A DNA stretch of 64,000 nt from Archegozetes longisetosus (taxonomy: Eukaryota > Arthropoda > Arachnida > Sarcoptiformes > Trhypochthoniidae). Positions 11,491-23,189 of this stretch are shown here, in pieces. The notes below the pieces were generated by a model that was not told the DNA's origin, searched no databases, and saw only the letters and a program-made list of their open reading frames with translations. The number at the start of each line of letters is the position of its first letter. Position 1 is the stretch's first letter. Location of the stretch: assembly GCA_018873245.2 (NCBI GenBank), contig JAEMBT020000005.1, positions 6,992,001 through 7,056,000 of the forward strand, read 5' to 3'. Both the position numbers and the translations under genes were made by a program.

Positions 11491-12555
11491 ATGTATTACG
11501 GATTAATAAAATATATAATCATATTTTATGGAATGCATGATTATAACGATTGGAAGAGAAAATCATTGATTTGTTGTATTAGATTAATAAGCATGATATG
11601 GAATATATATTTCGTTAGCCTTTTTGTTAATCGTTTCATGGCGAATCCATCGAGGAGGTTTTACAACTTAGCGGTATTTTCGAAATGTCTTATAGTTATT
11701 TTAACATATTTAGCTGTTTTCGTCAAAAGACATCATATTATCTCTCTTCTCAACAAAATCAATCGTCAGATCGACAGTCAAGCAGTAGTTAAATTAAGAA
11801 AATTATCTAAGTTTTTATTTGTAATTTGGATAATTCAAGTAATACTAAGTTCGATTATAGAAGGAGGAGTTCACTCATACATGACTGTTACAAAAAAAGA
11901 TTTTGAGTCCTCAGTCAAATTTGTAATCATAAGTGACATATTATTCTCGTTTTACACTTTTGGATGGCTTTTAACAACAGTTGGAATATACGTTTATGTG
12001 GTTTTTAGTTTATATCAACTCGAAAAACAATTTTGCGATAGAATATTAAATACAAAACTTATCACATCTATTCATTTGAAAGGTTATCGTAAAGAATATC
12101 TTAATTTAGAAAAACTTAAAGAATCGTTGAATGAAAAGTTGGGAATTTTACCTTTACTCTGGTTTGCAGAACTATTTTCATCAACTTGTTTTCGTATTAC
12201 TCAAATCTCTACGAAACAGGGTGAATTTGTTCTTTCGAATATTAGTAATTTAATTTATTTTCTATACGAGTACTTCATCCTTATAACAGTTATAATTATT
12301 GTCTCCTTATTTTCGTCAAAAGTTGATATATTTCAACAAAATAAAAATCATTTGATTGAACTTATTAATGAAAAACTTGACAATTCAGTGCAGACATCGA
12401 TTGAGTTCATGGTATTTAATCAAACAATCAGTAGTGGTAATGATAATTCTGGTTTGACGGCTTGGAATGTATTTCGATTGAACCGTAGAGTAATATTTAC
12501 ATTTTCAGCCACAGTCATACCATTTACAGTTATGTTTATCGAATTAATTCAATAG
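11491..12555 (+). CDS. Gustatory-receptor-like 7TM chemoreceptor 2
   Basis: Intact single-exon gene of 354 codons, starting MYYGLIKYIIIFYG and ending FTVMFIELIQ. Predicted topology is the same seven-helix pattern as receptor 1. The N-terminal 140 residues differ strongly from receptor 1, whereas bases 11992-12125 (helix 4 end to the intracellular loop) are identical to receptor 1, which suggests a recent conversion tract. The last helix block SATVIPFTVMFIEL keeps the family pattern. The closest 5' flank is that of receptor 3. Confidence 0.8.
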   Translation: MYYGLIKYIIIFYGMHDYNDWKRKSLICCIRLISMIWNIYFVSLFVNRFMANPSRRFYNLAVFSKCLIVILTYLAVFVKRHHIISLLNKINRQIDSQAVVKLRKLSKFLFVIWIIQVILSSIIEGGVHSYMTVTKKDFESSVKFVIISDILFSFYTFGWLLTTVGIYVYVVFSLYQLEKQFCDRILNTKLITSIHLKGYRKEYLNLEKLKESLNEKLGILPLLWFAELFSSTCFRITQISTKQGEFVLSNISNLIYFLYEYFILITVIIIVSLFSSKVDIFQQNKNHLIELINEKLDNSVQTSIEFMVFNQTISSGNDNSGLTAWNVFRLNRRVIFTFSATVIPFTVMFIELIQ

Positions 12556-13183
12556 TTCTGTTTTGATTTTGGTTACCAACTCCAAGTGATTAGGTTTAAA
12601 ATTTTGAGTGGAAGGCATAATATAAATTAATAAAACTGAGGGAACGAATGCACACTTTATATTTATTTTGATTAAAAGTATTCTTCTATTAAAAACTAAA
12701 GTGTAACAGTTTTAACTTGAATTGCAGTATGATTATACTTTATTCTGAAGTATTTATTGCAAATAATTTACAAAATTTCATATTCAAAGATTATAAAAAT
12801 TTTGATGTAAATTGATCTTCAGATTTGTATTGATGGTGTCCGTTCTACTCTCGGTCTCTATTGGCTTCATTAATCTTAACTCGTTGATCAATGCATTATT
12901 ATAAGTTCCTAAATCATTTTTTAATTATTATCAAACAAAATAATTTAAATTTTATTATCAAGTTTTCATTATCTAGAAACTTGGTTCGATCTAAAATTTA
13001 GCATTTTCCAAATAAAATGTATTTAATGACTATCAACAGTTTTAATTTGTAGTATTAATCAAAAGTAAAGCATAGACCAAACAAAGCATAAAAATTAGTC
13101 AATGGGAAACTTTATACCAGGAGTTATGATGCTAAATTTATATAAACTTATTCCGAATATATCTGTTTAATACATTCATCATG
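12556..13183. other. 3' flank of receptor 2 and broken leader B
   Basis: No gene. The conserved pre-leader block begins near 12820. A leader frame starts at ATG 13102 (MGNFIPGVMML) but stops at 13170 after 22 codons and is cut by the foldback element starting near 13184. Confidence 0.5.
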
Positions 13184-14608
13184 CAGGGTGTGAAACATTA
13201 GACTCTGTAAGTATAAAAGTTAATAACTTTTTAATTATTTGATCGATTTTGGAAAATACTTTTATTTAAAAGTAGAAAAGTGGGTGATTTTTTAAACTTC
13301 AGTATTTTTATGATTCTAGCAACTCTGTCATTTATATTAATGAAATAGCTAACATTACGTTCTATGGAAAAAACTTTAAAAATTGAATATCTTGTAAACG
13401 CGAGCCGATATCAACACTAATTTTGCAAAAAACATATATTATATCATTATAGTTAACCTTATCAAATTTGATTACCATTGATTATGAACTTTATAAGCTA
13501 TGGCTCGTTTTCATATTTTTTATACAGAATGCAGAAGATTAAGCTTCTTAAAAGTATTTCATTATACCTTTTTATTTCAAGTCTTTGATTTTTAAGTCTT
13601 CTTTCTTTATTTTGTAAAAAATTTCGCTTCACTAAATAAAGTAGGCTAAGAGTTATGAGCTTTTATTTTAGCTAGTCTATTATTTTATATCCTCTACGTC
13701 CTGCATAAGAATATATGAAAATAGCTGTAGCTTCTAAAGTTCTTCACCAGTTATCAAATTTGGTAAAGTTGACTATAACTATATAATAAATATATTTTGT
13801 AAAAATAGTGTTGATATCGGCTCACATTTCCAAGATATTTCATTTTTAAATTTTCCATAGGACATAATACAGTATTATTTTATGAATATAAATGACGAAG
13901 TTACTAGAATTGTAAAACTATCCAAAGATAAAGAAATCTTCCATTTTTCGGGACAATCGGAGCTAATGGGCCTGAAGGAGTTCCCAACCTCCTACCTCCA
14001 AGTATGATATATCATTAGATTTGGTTCGTCAAGATGAACATTTTGACACTACACTTGACCACCTCTGGCCAACCCCCGACTGGAGTGGCTGACCTCGCCA
14101 AGTGACATATCATTGGACTCAAGATATCGAAATGAGCATTAATATACCTCACTTGATCAATTATCATATATAGTCCTCGAGATGTCCATCTTTGGTTTGG
14201 TGTTTCGTAATGGATAAACCTAGATTTGTCGAGTCGTGACCTAAACAAGCCTGATATAAACTATGGGAGATTAGGTTAGATCGGCAAGTGAGTTAACCTA
14301 TTATGCCTTAGTTCAAATCAGGTTTGACTTGGGTTACAACTTGGTAAAGCCAGGCTTATCTATTTTCGAGGGAAGTTAGGTCTTGGTGACCAGGAGTGGT
14401 CAAGTGTGGCATCAAAATGTTCAGCTCGACGAACCAAATATAATGATGTATCACATTTGGAGGTAGAAGTTCGGGAACCAATTTAGACCTATTAGCTCGG
14501 ATTCACACTATTTTTTCTGCTTAAAACAAAGTAAATTTCCAAAATCGATCAAATAATTAAAAAGTTATTAACTTTTATTTTTACAGAGTCTAATGTTTTA
14601 CACTCCGT
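13184..14608. mobile_element. Large foldback element splitting GMC leader B
   Basis: The left end, around 'cattagactctgtaa', recurs inverted at the right end ('ttacagagtctaatg'). The outer arms extend over 75 bases to 'atcgattttgg'. Inside is a further palindrome (13320-13900, centred near 13610), then a second palindromic core (about 13930-14515) whose arms hold 'gctaatgggcctgaaggag' and its inverse. No transposase. The leader sequence resumes at 14609, showing insertion. The exact target duplication is unclear. Confidence 0.7.
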
Positions 14609-15128
14609 ACATTGTTTTGCATTCACTTTAAATCCAGCATTTTTATTCAGATGTGTTCAATGAATTTGAGCAAAACTGAACCTATTTCCAGTAGAAGACA
14701 TCAATTTATTTGAGCATCACTATTTGATTTGTTTAAAATGAGTCGAATTGTGTTCATCGTCAAATTGATTTTTTCAAATTTATTGGATTTAAGAAATGAT
14801 TGGCCTTTCGTTCCATTAGTTGCTTCTGTAATATTTTTGTGATTCAAAACTCAATCAAATGATGAATTATTGAATAAAAGAAGTGTTTAGAACAGAAAGT
14901 ATGATTATGTAATAATAGGTTCAGGTTCTGGAAGTGCGGTTATGGCCACACGTCTATCTGAAGATCTGACAAAGATTGTACTCATATTAGAGGTTGGTTT
15001 ATGGTTGCCAGATGTCCTTTTTGGTTCCATGGCGGTTCAGCGCACGAAGATTCAGCCAACACAATTCAGCGCATATTAAAATTCTAAAACCAATATTAAA
15101 AACTCGTATTCAAATATGCTATTAATAA

Positions 15129-15329
15129 TCAAAGTGAAAGGTTATGGGCAATAGCCCTAAGATAATCTATGGTAGGGATTGTTCCAAACTTAACAACAAT
15201 CTTCTTTAAATTGGTGGCAGCGTCCCGATACTTCCTTTTCGCTTGTGGTTCACCTCCTGAAAGAAACTGTTCAACTTGTGATTGACGAAGGCTCTGATCT
15301 TCCTTAAGAGCATCACCCCACTCTAGCAA
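15129..15329 (-). other. Unrecognised 66-codon ORF in nested insert
   Basis: A short frame (MLEWGDALKEDQSLRQSQVE) within the nested part of the hAT element. It is charged, with lysine/arginine and glutamine runs and no motif I know. It may be a remnant of another element's protein. Confidence 0.25.
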
Positions 15330-15653
15330 TAACCGTTTAGCTACTCCGGTATCACCATCGAGTAATGAAAGTTAGAGAATTAACTTATATATAAAACATT
15401 TCTTGTTCAAAACACAAAGCATTACAGCTTTCAAAATAATTGAAAAAAGCAAAATATATATTTATTGCGTTTAGCTTTTGTGCGCTGAATTGTCTCTGCG
15501 CTTTACTTGTGTACGCTAAATTGTGTTGGCTGAATCTTAATACGCTGAATTTTTTGCACTGAACTGGCCTGATACGGTCCTTTTTTTCTAGAAGATTGTC
15601 CTCGAATTTAGTAAATTTTCCTCTGTCCTCTTGTAAATGAAAAAAGGACGCAA

Positions 15654-15944
15654 ATGTCCTTGAGTTACAGATATTGTTTCACAAATATTTTTAAGATAAT
15701 CAAAGTTGTTTTAGTAATTCCAAATAGGAATGATTTCGTCGAAAGATTTTTTAACACAATGAAAAATTTATGGTGGGATGAAAGAAATAGATTATCAGTT
15801 GAACAAGTCAAAGCTGAAATTTGTACAAAAGTTAACTTTTCTATGTCTTGTGGATCATTTTATGAGTATGTAAAAACAAATGTTCCAATTATTAAAGCAT
15901 CGAAGTCTGCTCTAAAATATGATGCTCCTATAAGTTTATTGTAA
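15654..15944 (+). pseudogene. hAT transposase C-terminal dimerisation fragment
   Basis: About 96 codons ending at the stop at 15944. The hAT dimerisation signature is readable as VERFFNTMKNLWWDERNRL followed by SVEQVKAEI. Only the C-terminus survives, so the element is non-autonomous. Confidence 0.75.
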
Positions 15945-16993
15945 TTTGTTCAATTTTGTGAAATAAATTATATTTAATTAAATATTTCAATAATTGATTT
16001 TGTCCTCGAGTTTGAGTTTTGAATTCTGGCAACCATAGGTTGGTTTCTTGTAGAACATTGCATCTGATATATCACTGATGGATTTATTAACACAAAAACT
16101 CATATGTATTGATTTTTTTGACTGAACCATAAACAGATCTTGTTTTGAACTCAGAGGTCGCAGGATCGAGTCAAATGTATGGATGATTATCTGCCATCAA
16201 TATAATGCTTTATGTTTGTGAAGGTTCTAAAGATTATGACTAATGGATGAACAATGGAGCCATTGTTTTGTCATGGCCTAAATTTTTTCCATATTTTATT
16301 AAAATGGAAGGTAATCATGATCTAACATATATAGCCACTGATTATTACGGAGTTTGAGGTTCTTTGGCTGTCTCATCACCATCTGCTTTGAAAGTGGTTT
16401 TAGTTCGTATCTGTATTAAGATATTCAATTGGATACTTTAATTGCACGAATTAATCAAATTTTGCAATACAGTAAAGAATTATAAGAGATGGAGAATAAT
16501 GTGCTATTGGTAGAGCGTATTAGGAGCCTGTAGCTCAAAAGCAGAATTTACATATTTTGGCCAAATCCTCTATCATTAAAATTTTATTCAATTAAGATAA
16601 ACGAGCGATTGGTTTAGAATTTGATTGAATGCTTATGAGATATGTGGTTAAAACAAAAAGTAATATAATGCTTTTGTTGCGGCTATCAATCCACTAAAAC
16701 ACTAATATCATATTAATATCCTGTATAATTTTAATATTATTGCTGAAATGCCGTATGAAATTTATGAATTACAGTTTAATTTTTATTACAGTTTTTATTT
16801 TGAGTCACGTGATTTCAAAGTCAGACTGAGTCTTTAAGAAAATTTATTGATTCAATTATGAATATATCACAGAATGGCATTACATTCACACAAAAGCTAA
16901 TAGGTATTGTTATTTATAACTAATATATCTATATCTATATTATATTATTTATCTATATAAAGCTTAAGATAAATTTTTGTCTCAGGTAAAGTA

Positions 16994-17881
16994 TAAGGTT
17001 GGAAAGAAAGTCTTTACGGATTTTGACCATATTTAATCAACATTATTTTGTGAAGAATGGTTATGTTTACAAATAAATTCCAGTTGCATTTCCATGCACG
17101 TATTACTTGTCTGCAATTTTCTTCTGGAATTAATTTTGATATCCAGTGGTAATCAGTTCTTAAGCTATGTCTTCGGATGAACCCACATAAGGCATTGCGA
17201 GTGAATCTGGGTTAATGGGTCTAAAGGAGTTCCTGATCCCCCACATTCAAATGTGATACACCATTGGATTAAGCTCGTCGAGCTGAACATTTCGATACCG
17301 CACTCAACTACTTCCGGTCCGAACCTGACCACTTCCGGCCAACCAGACCAAACCCCTTCGGAGATGGATAAACCTGGCTTTACCAAGTTGTAACACAAAC
17401 CAAACCTGACTTGAACTAAGGTATAATAGGTTAGGTCGCGAAGTGACTTAACCAATTCTCTCTTAGTTGTATCAGGCTTGCTTGAGTTACGATTCGAGAA
17501 ATTCAGGTCTATCCACTACGAGGAACTAAACCAAAAAAGATGGATATCTCGAGAACAACTTGTGATAATTGATTAAGTGAGGTATCAAAATGCTCAATTC
17601 GATATCCTAAGTCCAATGGTATATCACTTGGTGGGGTCATCCACTTCCGTCGGGAGTTGGCCAGAAGTAAAGCATGCAACGCCTTATGTGGAATTCATCT
17701 GAACTCATAGCTTGAGAACTGATTATCACTAGATATCAAAATTAATTCCAGAAGAAAATTGTAGACAAGTAACACGTGTATGGAAATATAACTGAAATTG
17801 ACTTGTAAACATAACCATTCTTCACAAAATAATGTTGATTAAATATGGTCAAAATCCGTAAAGACTTTCTTTCCAACCTTA
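16994..17881. mobile_element. 888-bp foldback element with long inverted arms, TA-flanked
   Basis: The left end TAAGGTTGGAAAGAAAGTC is mirrored at the right end, with TA at 16992-16993 and 17882-17883. The arms are inverted for roughly 170 bases ('aataatgttgattaaatatgg' region and onward), and the core is again palindromic. The core (around 17210-17290) is related to that of the 13184-14608 element although the arms are different. No transposase; reading frames inside are by-products of the palindrome. Confidence 0.8.
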
Positions 17882-17999
17882 TATATTGTAAGATTAGATA
17901 ATAAAGTATAAGTACATTATTGATTAAAAATTTCTATACAAATTTTAAAAAATTATCGAATAATTCTTCGCTAATTAGCTTGTTGTTTTTAAAAGCAAA

Positions 18000-19100
18000 A
18001 TATTCACAAATCTCTGTTACTTTTTGTTTTAATATTTCTCTCTTAATAATATACTACATTCAAAGATTAAGTGATCTGACGTTTGAGGAGTTGTGTCATC
18101 AAATTCGCATTCGTAATTATCTTAACACAAATGGTTTCAAGTAATGGTTAATTTTCTATCAACTGTAGTAATTTGTGTTACATTAGAATTATTAACAAGT
18201 ACTTTCTTAATGTTGATTGTCGTAAACTTTGGTGAAATACTAGTGGTGAGATAGCGTTGGATCAGTTAACTGAAACTGAATAGGAACGAAAAAACTCGAA
18301 CTGACCCAACTTTCTGTATTGCTTACTGTATGTGAATTTGTTCATCTTTCATTTCACTCACTCATCACATAATCCTTCAGCGGTCGTTTAGCGTATGAAA
18401 ATGAGTATAAGTCATAGCCATAGCTTTGATGGAATTTTGAAGCCTTTATACTATGTCTGTTAATTCATTTCCTTCATTGCCTTCATTAGACTGCATCCAA
18501 TCGGATGTACATATCTCGTTGAGAGAGATAGAAATCTTCATTTGTTCAGATATTATATAGATTAGTATTTAAGTCTCTTTGTTTTATTACTAGTAAGCCT
18601 GGCTGAGAATCTGCTATGAACATTGCACTTAAATAATCAGTCTGGCTGAAGTAATTATTTGCTTCTTTAATTGCAAAACATTCAGAATGTAATGCTGAAC
18701 GATAAGTTAAAATTTTAAACTCTGATTTAAAAGATGTATTATGCCTGAAGGTACATAATGAGTTCCAATACCTGAGCCTGATTTAGAACCGTCTATGTAA
18801 ATTTGAATTTGAGAAACTCTATCTGTTATAACAATCGGAGGCCTGAGACCCGAATGGGATTTATCTCTATGCTGTACTGTTGCTTGATAACTTTCCTTTA
18901 TATAAGACCATTCGGATGTTCTTTGTCCTTTCTGTTGGCTATTCTTTGATTTAGATAGAATTAGATAGCTCCTCGTCTTATATATAAATCTAATGTTAGA
19001 AAATTAACTAGCACTCTATCGGTATCAGACGCTGTTGTTCGATAACCATCATAGCAAGGAATCGTAATGAACCTCTGAATATTATTTAAAGTAGTTCTAA
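18000..19100 (-). pseudogene. Non-LTR retrotransposon fragment (end of RT and RNase H)
   Basis: Read leftwards: a GYRTTASDTDRVLVNF segment (about 18995-19055), typical of the C-terminal region of jockey-like reverse transcriptase ORFs, then an RNase H start IQIYIDGSKSGSGIG (about 18775-18820) with its first catalytic aspartate, then pieces such as SALHSECFAIKEAN. Frames are broken by stops and shifts throughout. The 5' part is absent, as usual for truncated copies. Confidence 0.65.
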
Positions 19101-19231
19101 ACTATTAGATCGACTTGATCAACCCATATTGATCAACCGTAAACAACAAAAGGTTTGATTACTGTCTTGTACATAATTGATAGAAAGTTATTTTTACTAA
19201 TGTTAAATAAAAATAATAGTAAAAGTTGAAT

Positions 19232-19290
19232 TCTCTAACTTCTCGGCCCACTAAAGAACGGTTAAAGGCAGTTTGAAAATACTTGAAATA
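19232..19290. repeat. Repeat R1 fragment before the MOXD pseudogene
   Basis: A short match to 6135-6185 around 'cggcccacta' and 'gttaaaggcagttt'. The mariner insertion at 19291 interrupts it, and the R1 continuation 'aacttacgttatactaa' follows at 20043. Confidence 0.6.
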
Positions 19291-20032
19291 TCAGATCACC
19301 ACATGAGTTTCTGACGTGTACAATCCATCAGAGTTCATAAGATCTTAATCAAATATTTTTATCGACATTTGTACTGATTTTTGTAAAGACAATATAAAAA
19401 TCCTAAATAGTTTATTTTTGATGATAATTTGAGTTGACAATTAATATTGACTATCTGAACATAAATTTGGTTGCTTGATAGAGTTCAATGAAGAGCATAA
19501 AAGAGCCATAATTTGTTTTAATTTGATGGAAGGGCTAACTCGGGCAAAATGCCATAAAAATTTAGTCAAAGTATTAGGAGATAATGCTCCTTCAAGGACT
19601 ACAGTCTTCAATTGGTTTGCTGAGTTTAACCATAGAAGACGCTCCCTTAAAGATGATGGCCGAACCGGTCGACCCATATCTGCAACATGTGAAGAAAATG
19701 CGTCAAAAGTACGAGAATTAGTGATAAATGAAAGAAAAGTGATATATCATCAAATAGCGGAGATTTTGATGATCGGAAACGTTACCGATCCAGACAATCT
19801 TGCATGATCACCTGAGGCTCAAGAAGGTCTGTTCTCGGTGGATTCCACATTTTTAAGCTGATGAACAAAAGCGCCTATAATCAATGAAGCCTGGGCTAAA
19901 AGCCTTCAAGATGTTAGAAAGTCGATATGAGCGATGCATTGAATATGAGGGAGATATATTTAAAATATATAAAGTTTCAATTAAATGTCTTTAGTAGTTT
20001 ATGAGCATCCGGAAATTTATGGGGTGATCTAA
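19291..20032. mobile_element. Internally deleted mariner element, TA-flanked
   Basis: The ends TCAGATCACC and GGGTGATCTAA form imperfect inverted repeats extending about 26 bases, with TA at 19289-19290 and 20033-20034. At 742 bp it is about half of full length. It sits directly before the truncated MOXD copy. Confidence 0.75.
19475..19807 (+). pseudogene. mariner transposase N-terminal fragment
   Basis: About 110 codons carrying the mariner DNA-binding half: EHKRAIICFNLMEG, then SRTTVFNWFAEFNHRR and DDGRTGRP. The catalytic domain is deleted. Scattered C-terminal pieces follow up to 20030. The first residues may use an upstream or lost start. Confidence 0.75.
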
Positions 20033-20061
20033 TATACTATAATAACTTACGTTATACTAAC

Positions 20062-22080
20062 AAATTATACAACAATAAAGATACAACTTATTGATGCAAA
20101 TTATTCAAAGTTCAGTTTTCGGTAAAGCGACACGTGGTTAAGGTATGAAGTAGTATTAATCATTTTTAATATATAGGATATTTAATATTTCTAAAAAGTG
20201 AGGAGATAACATTAAAAAATACCAACTTTATTAGTATTTGGCTAAATTCACTTCCGGAAACGAAGATCTGACACATCATTTTGTACTGTTCACATGTGGT
20301 CATCCAGACAGTAGTCAATTAGATAAATATCTGAATTCTGAAAGAATAGATTGTACAGATACAGTTAATATGCCTCAAGATTTAACTCACTGTTTGAAAT
20401 CATACTTTGCTTGGACAGTTGGTGGACAGCCATTCATAGCTCCTCCTAATGAAGCCGGCTTCTTATTAGTGGCTGATGAAGAAACTACTTATTTTCTTAT
20501 GACATCTCATTATGACAATTCAGGTTTGATTGAGAACAGAATTGATTCTTCAGGAATTAGAGTGTATCACACTTCAAAGTTAAGGCGTTACGATGCGTTT
20601 ACTCTTATGGCAGGGGTTGTAGTTTAATTATGGACTTGTGATTCATCCTAAGCAATCAAGTTTTGAAGTGACTGGTCATTGTGATACAGAATGTTTCAGA
20701 AAAGTATAATTGTTAATAACTTTTTGTTCAAAATATCAGATTTGTAAATTTTTAGTTTATGCCTTCTGATGGAATAATAGTGTTCGCATCACTGCCTCAC
20801 GCACACCTTATGGGTATGACTTTTATATTGAACAGCTTAATAATTTGTGATAGCAACCTAAAATGCTGCGTTGCGATTGCATTCTTTTATCAGACAATTA
20901 TATTTTAAATATTAAGACATAGTGATAAGGATGTTAAGAAACTTGTAGAATATCCGATATAGTAATCAAAACAAATTAGAAATCAAATTTTAAACAAATC
21001 TATGCCCATCACAAGCAGGTTGACAATCGAGATACAACAGGTAGATATGTATGACCTTTACATTTTGCCATCGATCATTATTAAGTTTCGAAGTGTATGA
21101 TATTTCTCTACCTTTCTATTGAGTGCTCACTTTTCTCAAAACGTTCTTCCCAAGGAAAACAAGTGAAAACTCGTCACTTTCGAGGCAACGAAGAACTTCC
21201 ATGGATTGTAAACGATAGAAAGTATGACTTCAATTTCCAACAATTAAGTCTTTTGAGACCAACAGTGCGTATAATGCCAGGAGATATTATCACAACTGAA
21301 TGCACTTATGATTCGAGCTCAAAGAACTTTGCAACTCTTGTGAAATTTTAGAAAACTAATTTTAGATCAATTTATTAAGAAATCTAAAATTTTTGATCTA
21401 ATAAATGATAGGGCGGAGTATCAACTCGACAGGAGATGTGTCAGTCAATTCTTACATACTATCCAAGAATGAAGAACAACAGCCATATGTGTTTCAGTGG
21501 AATGACTCAATCATCTATTATGACGGTTTCGGGTGTGAAAGAGTTAAAGGAGTAATTATGATTTCTTTACAAAACGTTTCTCCATTTGAAAATTTTTATT
21601 TTTCGAAGTCATTTCTATAATAGTTACACAAAACTATACTTGATCCTCAATAGAAGATCCTATAAATATATTTTACTTTAAAATTGAATCATAATTAGCA
21701 AATTTTCATCAAAACTTTACATAACTTTCAGATTTGAACCAGATCGCGATCCAATTATCAAATTGCCGATAGAATTGCAAAACATGAGTTTATCTAAATA
21801 TTTGGCAGAGAAGAAGAAAGACTGGAGTGATAATTACCAAAATTTGATCAAATTTGGTCATCAAAGACAAACTTGTTATTGGATTAAATCACCGAATGAT
21901 TTTGATCTGAATTATTTGGTTTCATATCCTAAAAATTTAAAGGAATACAAACCTATCGAAACAAAATGCAAGAAATCAGATTTGTTAGTATCGGGTGCAG
22001 TTCATACCAAGCAGACTATATTCAAGTTGAACTTACTTTTCATATTTGTGTTAATCTTATCTGAAATTTTGACTTTGTAA
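20062..22080 (+). pseudogene. MOXD1-like monooxygenase pseudogene (5'-truncated copy)
   Basis: A tandem duplicate of the gene at 23190-26265 that lacks the two exons coding for signal peptide and DOMON domain. Exons by homology: 20068-20142, 20235-20703, 20756-20813, 21155-21339, 21412-21551 and 21732-22080. Lesions: tryptophan to TGA at 20092-20094 in the first remaining exon, and an extra T near 20627 that stops the frame after LMAGVVV. Exons from 20756 on are open with good splice sites, and the copper-binding motifs THHF, SHYDN, PHAHLMG and TRQEMC persist, so the copy died recently. The 5' break abuts the mariner element and repeat R1. Confidence 0.88.
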
Positions 22081-23189
22081 ACGAATTTCTATAAATTTAG
22101 ATTACTTTTAAGGAAGTTCTAAAGTTCATAATTGATTATGAAGACTATTACGTTTATTAATATGAAAGAAAGTTTGTTTATTTATTAGCCTAAATCTGAT
22201 TGCTTTTATCTAATTATTGAAAGTGTTTATAACTCTGCAATCAATTATTTTTAACTGAGATATAATTTATGTTAACCAAGAATATAAATATAAATTAGCA
22301 TGTCTGACACAATTTTTAAGAAATAAAAAATTATTTAAAATTGATAAATTGTCGAAAATACATTTGCGATGTGGTTAATTATATTCGATTCAAACGTTTA
22401 GCAATTTATGATTTAAGTTTGTTTAAAATGTTTGTATCAATTTGAACAGACTGAACTTCGAATAGTATTTTATATGATGTGCACATTGGTGAGTCTTGAG
22501 ATTTCTTTAATACTTTTGTGACACCAGATATGGTGAACCTATTTTTGGGCGAAGCCATACAATGGAATTCGCTCTCAAAACGATTCGTTTTTTCACCGAT
22601 TGACGAAAATGTCCATTTCCAACGTGATGTCTGTTTTTTCATATAAAGCGTAATAGATTTGAATAGAACAGATTGAAAAAAATCGTATAGTTCCCGCTCA
22701 GAAAGTATACAAAACCCATATAACTAATATGAATTAAAGAGCAGTGCAATACAATATTCTGTACATCGAACAACTTAATTATCAATGCAATTCATATAAT
22801 AAAAACAGGATAAGTACAATATTAAAAAAAATTAAGTATTCACGTAGTTTACATAATTAAGCACAAATTTAACCCAAGGTTGAGGCTAAATTTATTTTGT
22901 AAGATGTTATCTTCTTTAATTTACAACTAAATCAGTTTAAATAACATCAATTCGATTAGTTGCTAGCCTTGAAAATAAGCCTTCATGTTATCATGAGAAG
23001 CGTTTTTCTCTAAAAATCAAAGTAGTCACATACCCAGAAACTCTAGTTACCATATTTTTGTTTCATCAATCGCGAATTGAGAATTGGAAAATAACCAATC
23101 TTCTGTTATCATTTAATTTTTATTGACTTTCATATAAAATATCAGTCAACAAGAGTTTATGTTAATGTATAAAATTGACTTCGATTAAT
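22081..23189. other. Spacer between the two MOXD copies
   Basis: Mostly AT-rich and featureless. It contains one isolated 78-codon frame on the - strand (22406-22642), listed separately. The last few hundred bases should hold the promoter of the intact monooxygenase gene; no element can be named. Confidence 0.4.
22406..22642 (-). other. Isolated 78-codon ORF, unrecognised
   Basis: The frame starts MKKQTSRWKWTFSSIGEKTN and contains alternating hydrophobic and polar residues with three cysteine or histidine positions (FHCMA, PMCTSY). No signal peptide and no family recognised. It stands in otherwise featureless spacer and may be a chance frame or an exon of a decayed gene. Confidence 0.25.

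Larger units (their letters stand above)
15000..16037. mobile_element. hAT element inserted in GMC pseudogene B
   Basis: Perfect 13-base ends TATGGTTGCCAGA and TCTGGCAACCATA are flanked by the 8-bp duplication GGTTGGTT (14992-14999 and 16038-16045). It holds a piece of hAT transposase (15654-15944) and, between about 15040 and 15575, a nested segment whose edges carry inverted copies of 'gattcagccaacacaatt'. Confidence 0.9.
14738..16860 (+). pseudogene. GMC oxidoreductase pseudogene B
   Basis: Starts at ATG 14738 (MSRIVFIVKLIFSN), with the T-run in its six-base form that keeps frame. The FAD motif reads [19 protein letters not shown] at about 14908. A stop (IFL then TGA) occurs before it. 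A hAT element (15000-16037) splits the gene right after LILEVGL. The rest continues from 16046 through SDISLMDLLTQ to NPLKH near 16700, with several stops and shifts. The C-terminal third is missing. Confidence 0.8.

Noticed and set aside
17165-17455. 96-codon frame on the - strand
   Set aside because: It lies in the palindromic core of a foldback element, and its similarity to the frame at 14015-14248 follows from shared repeat DNA, not from protein conservation.
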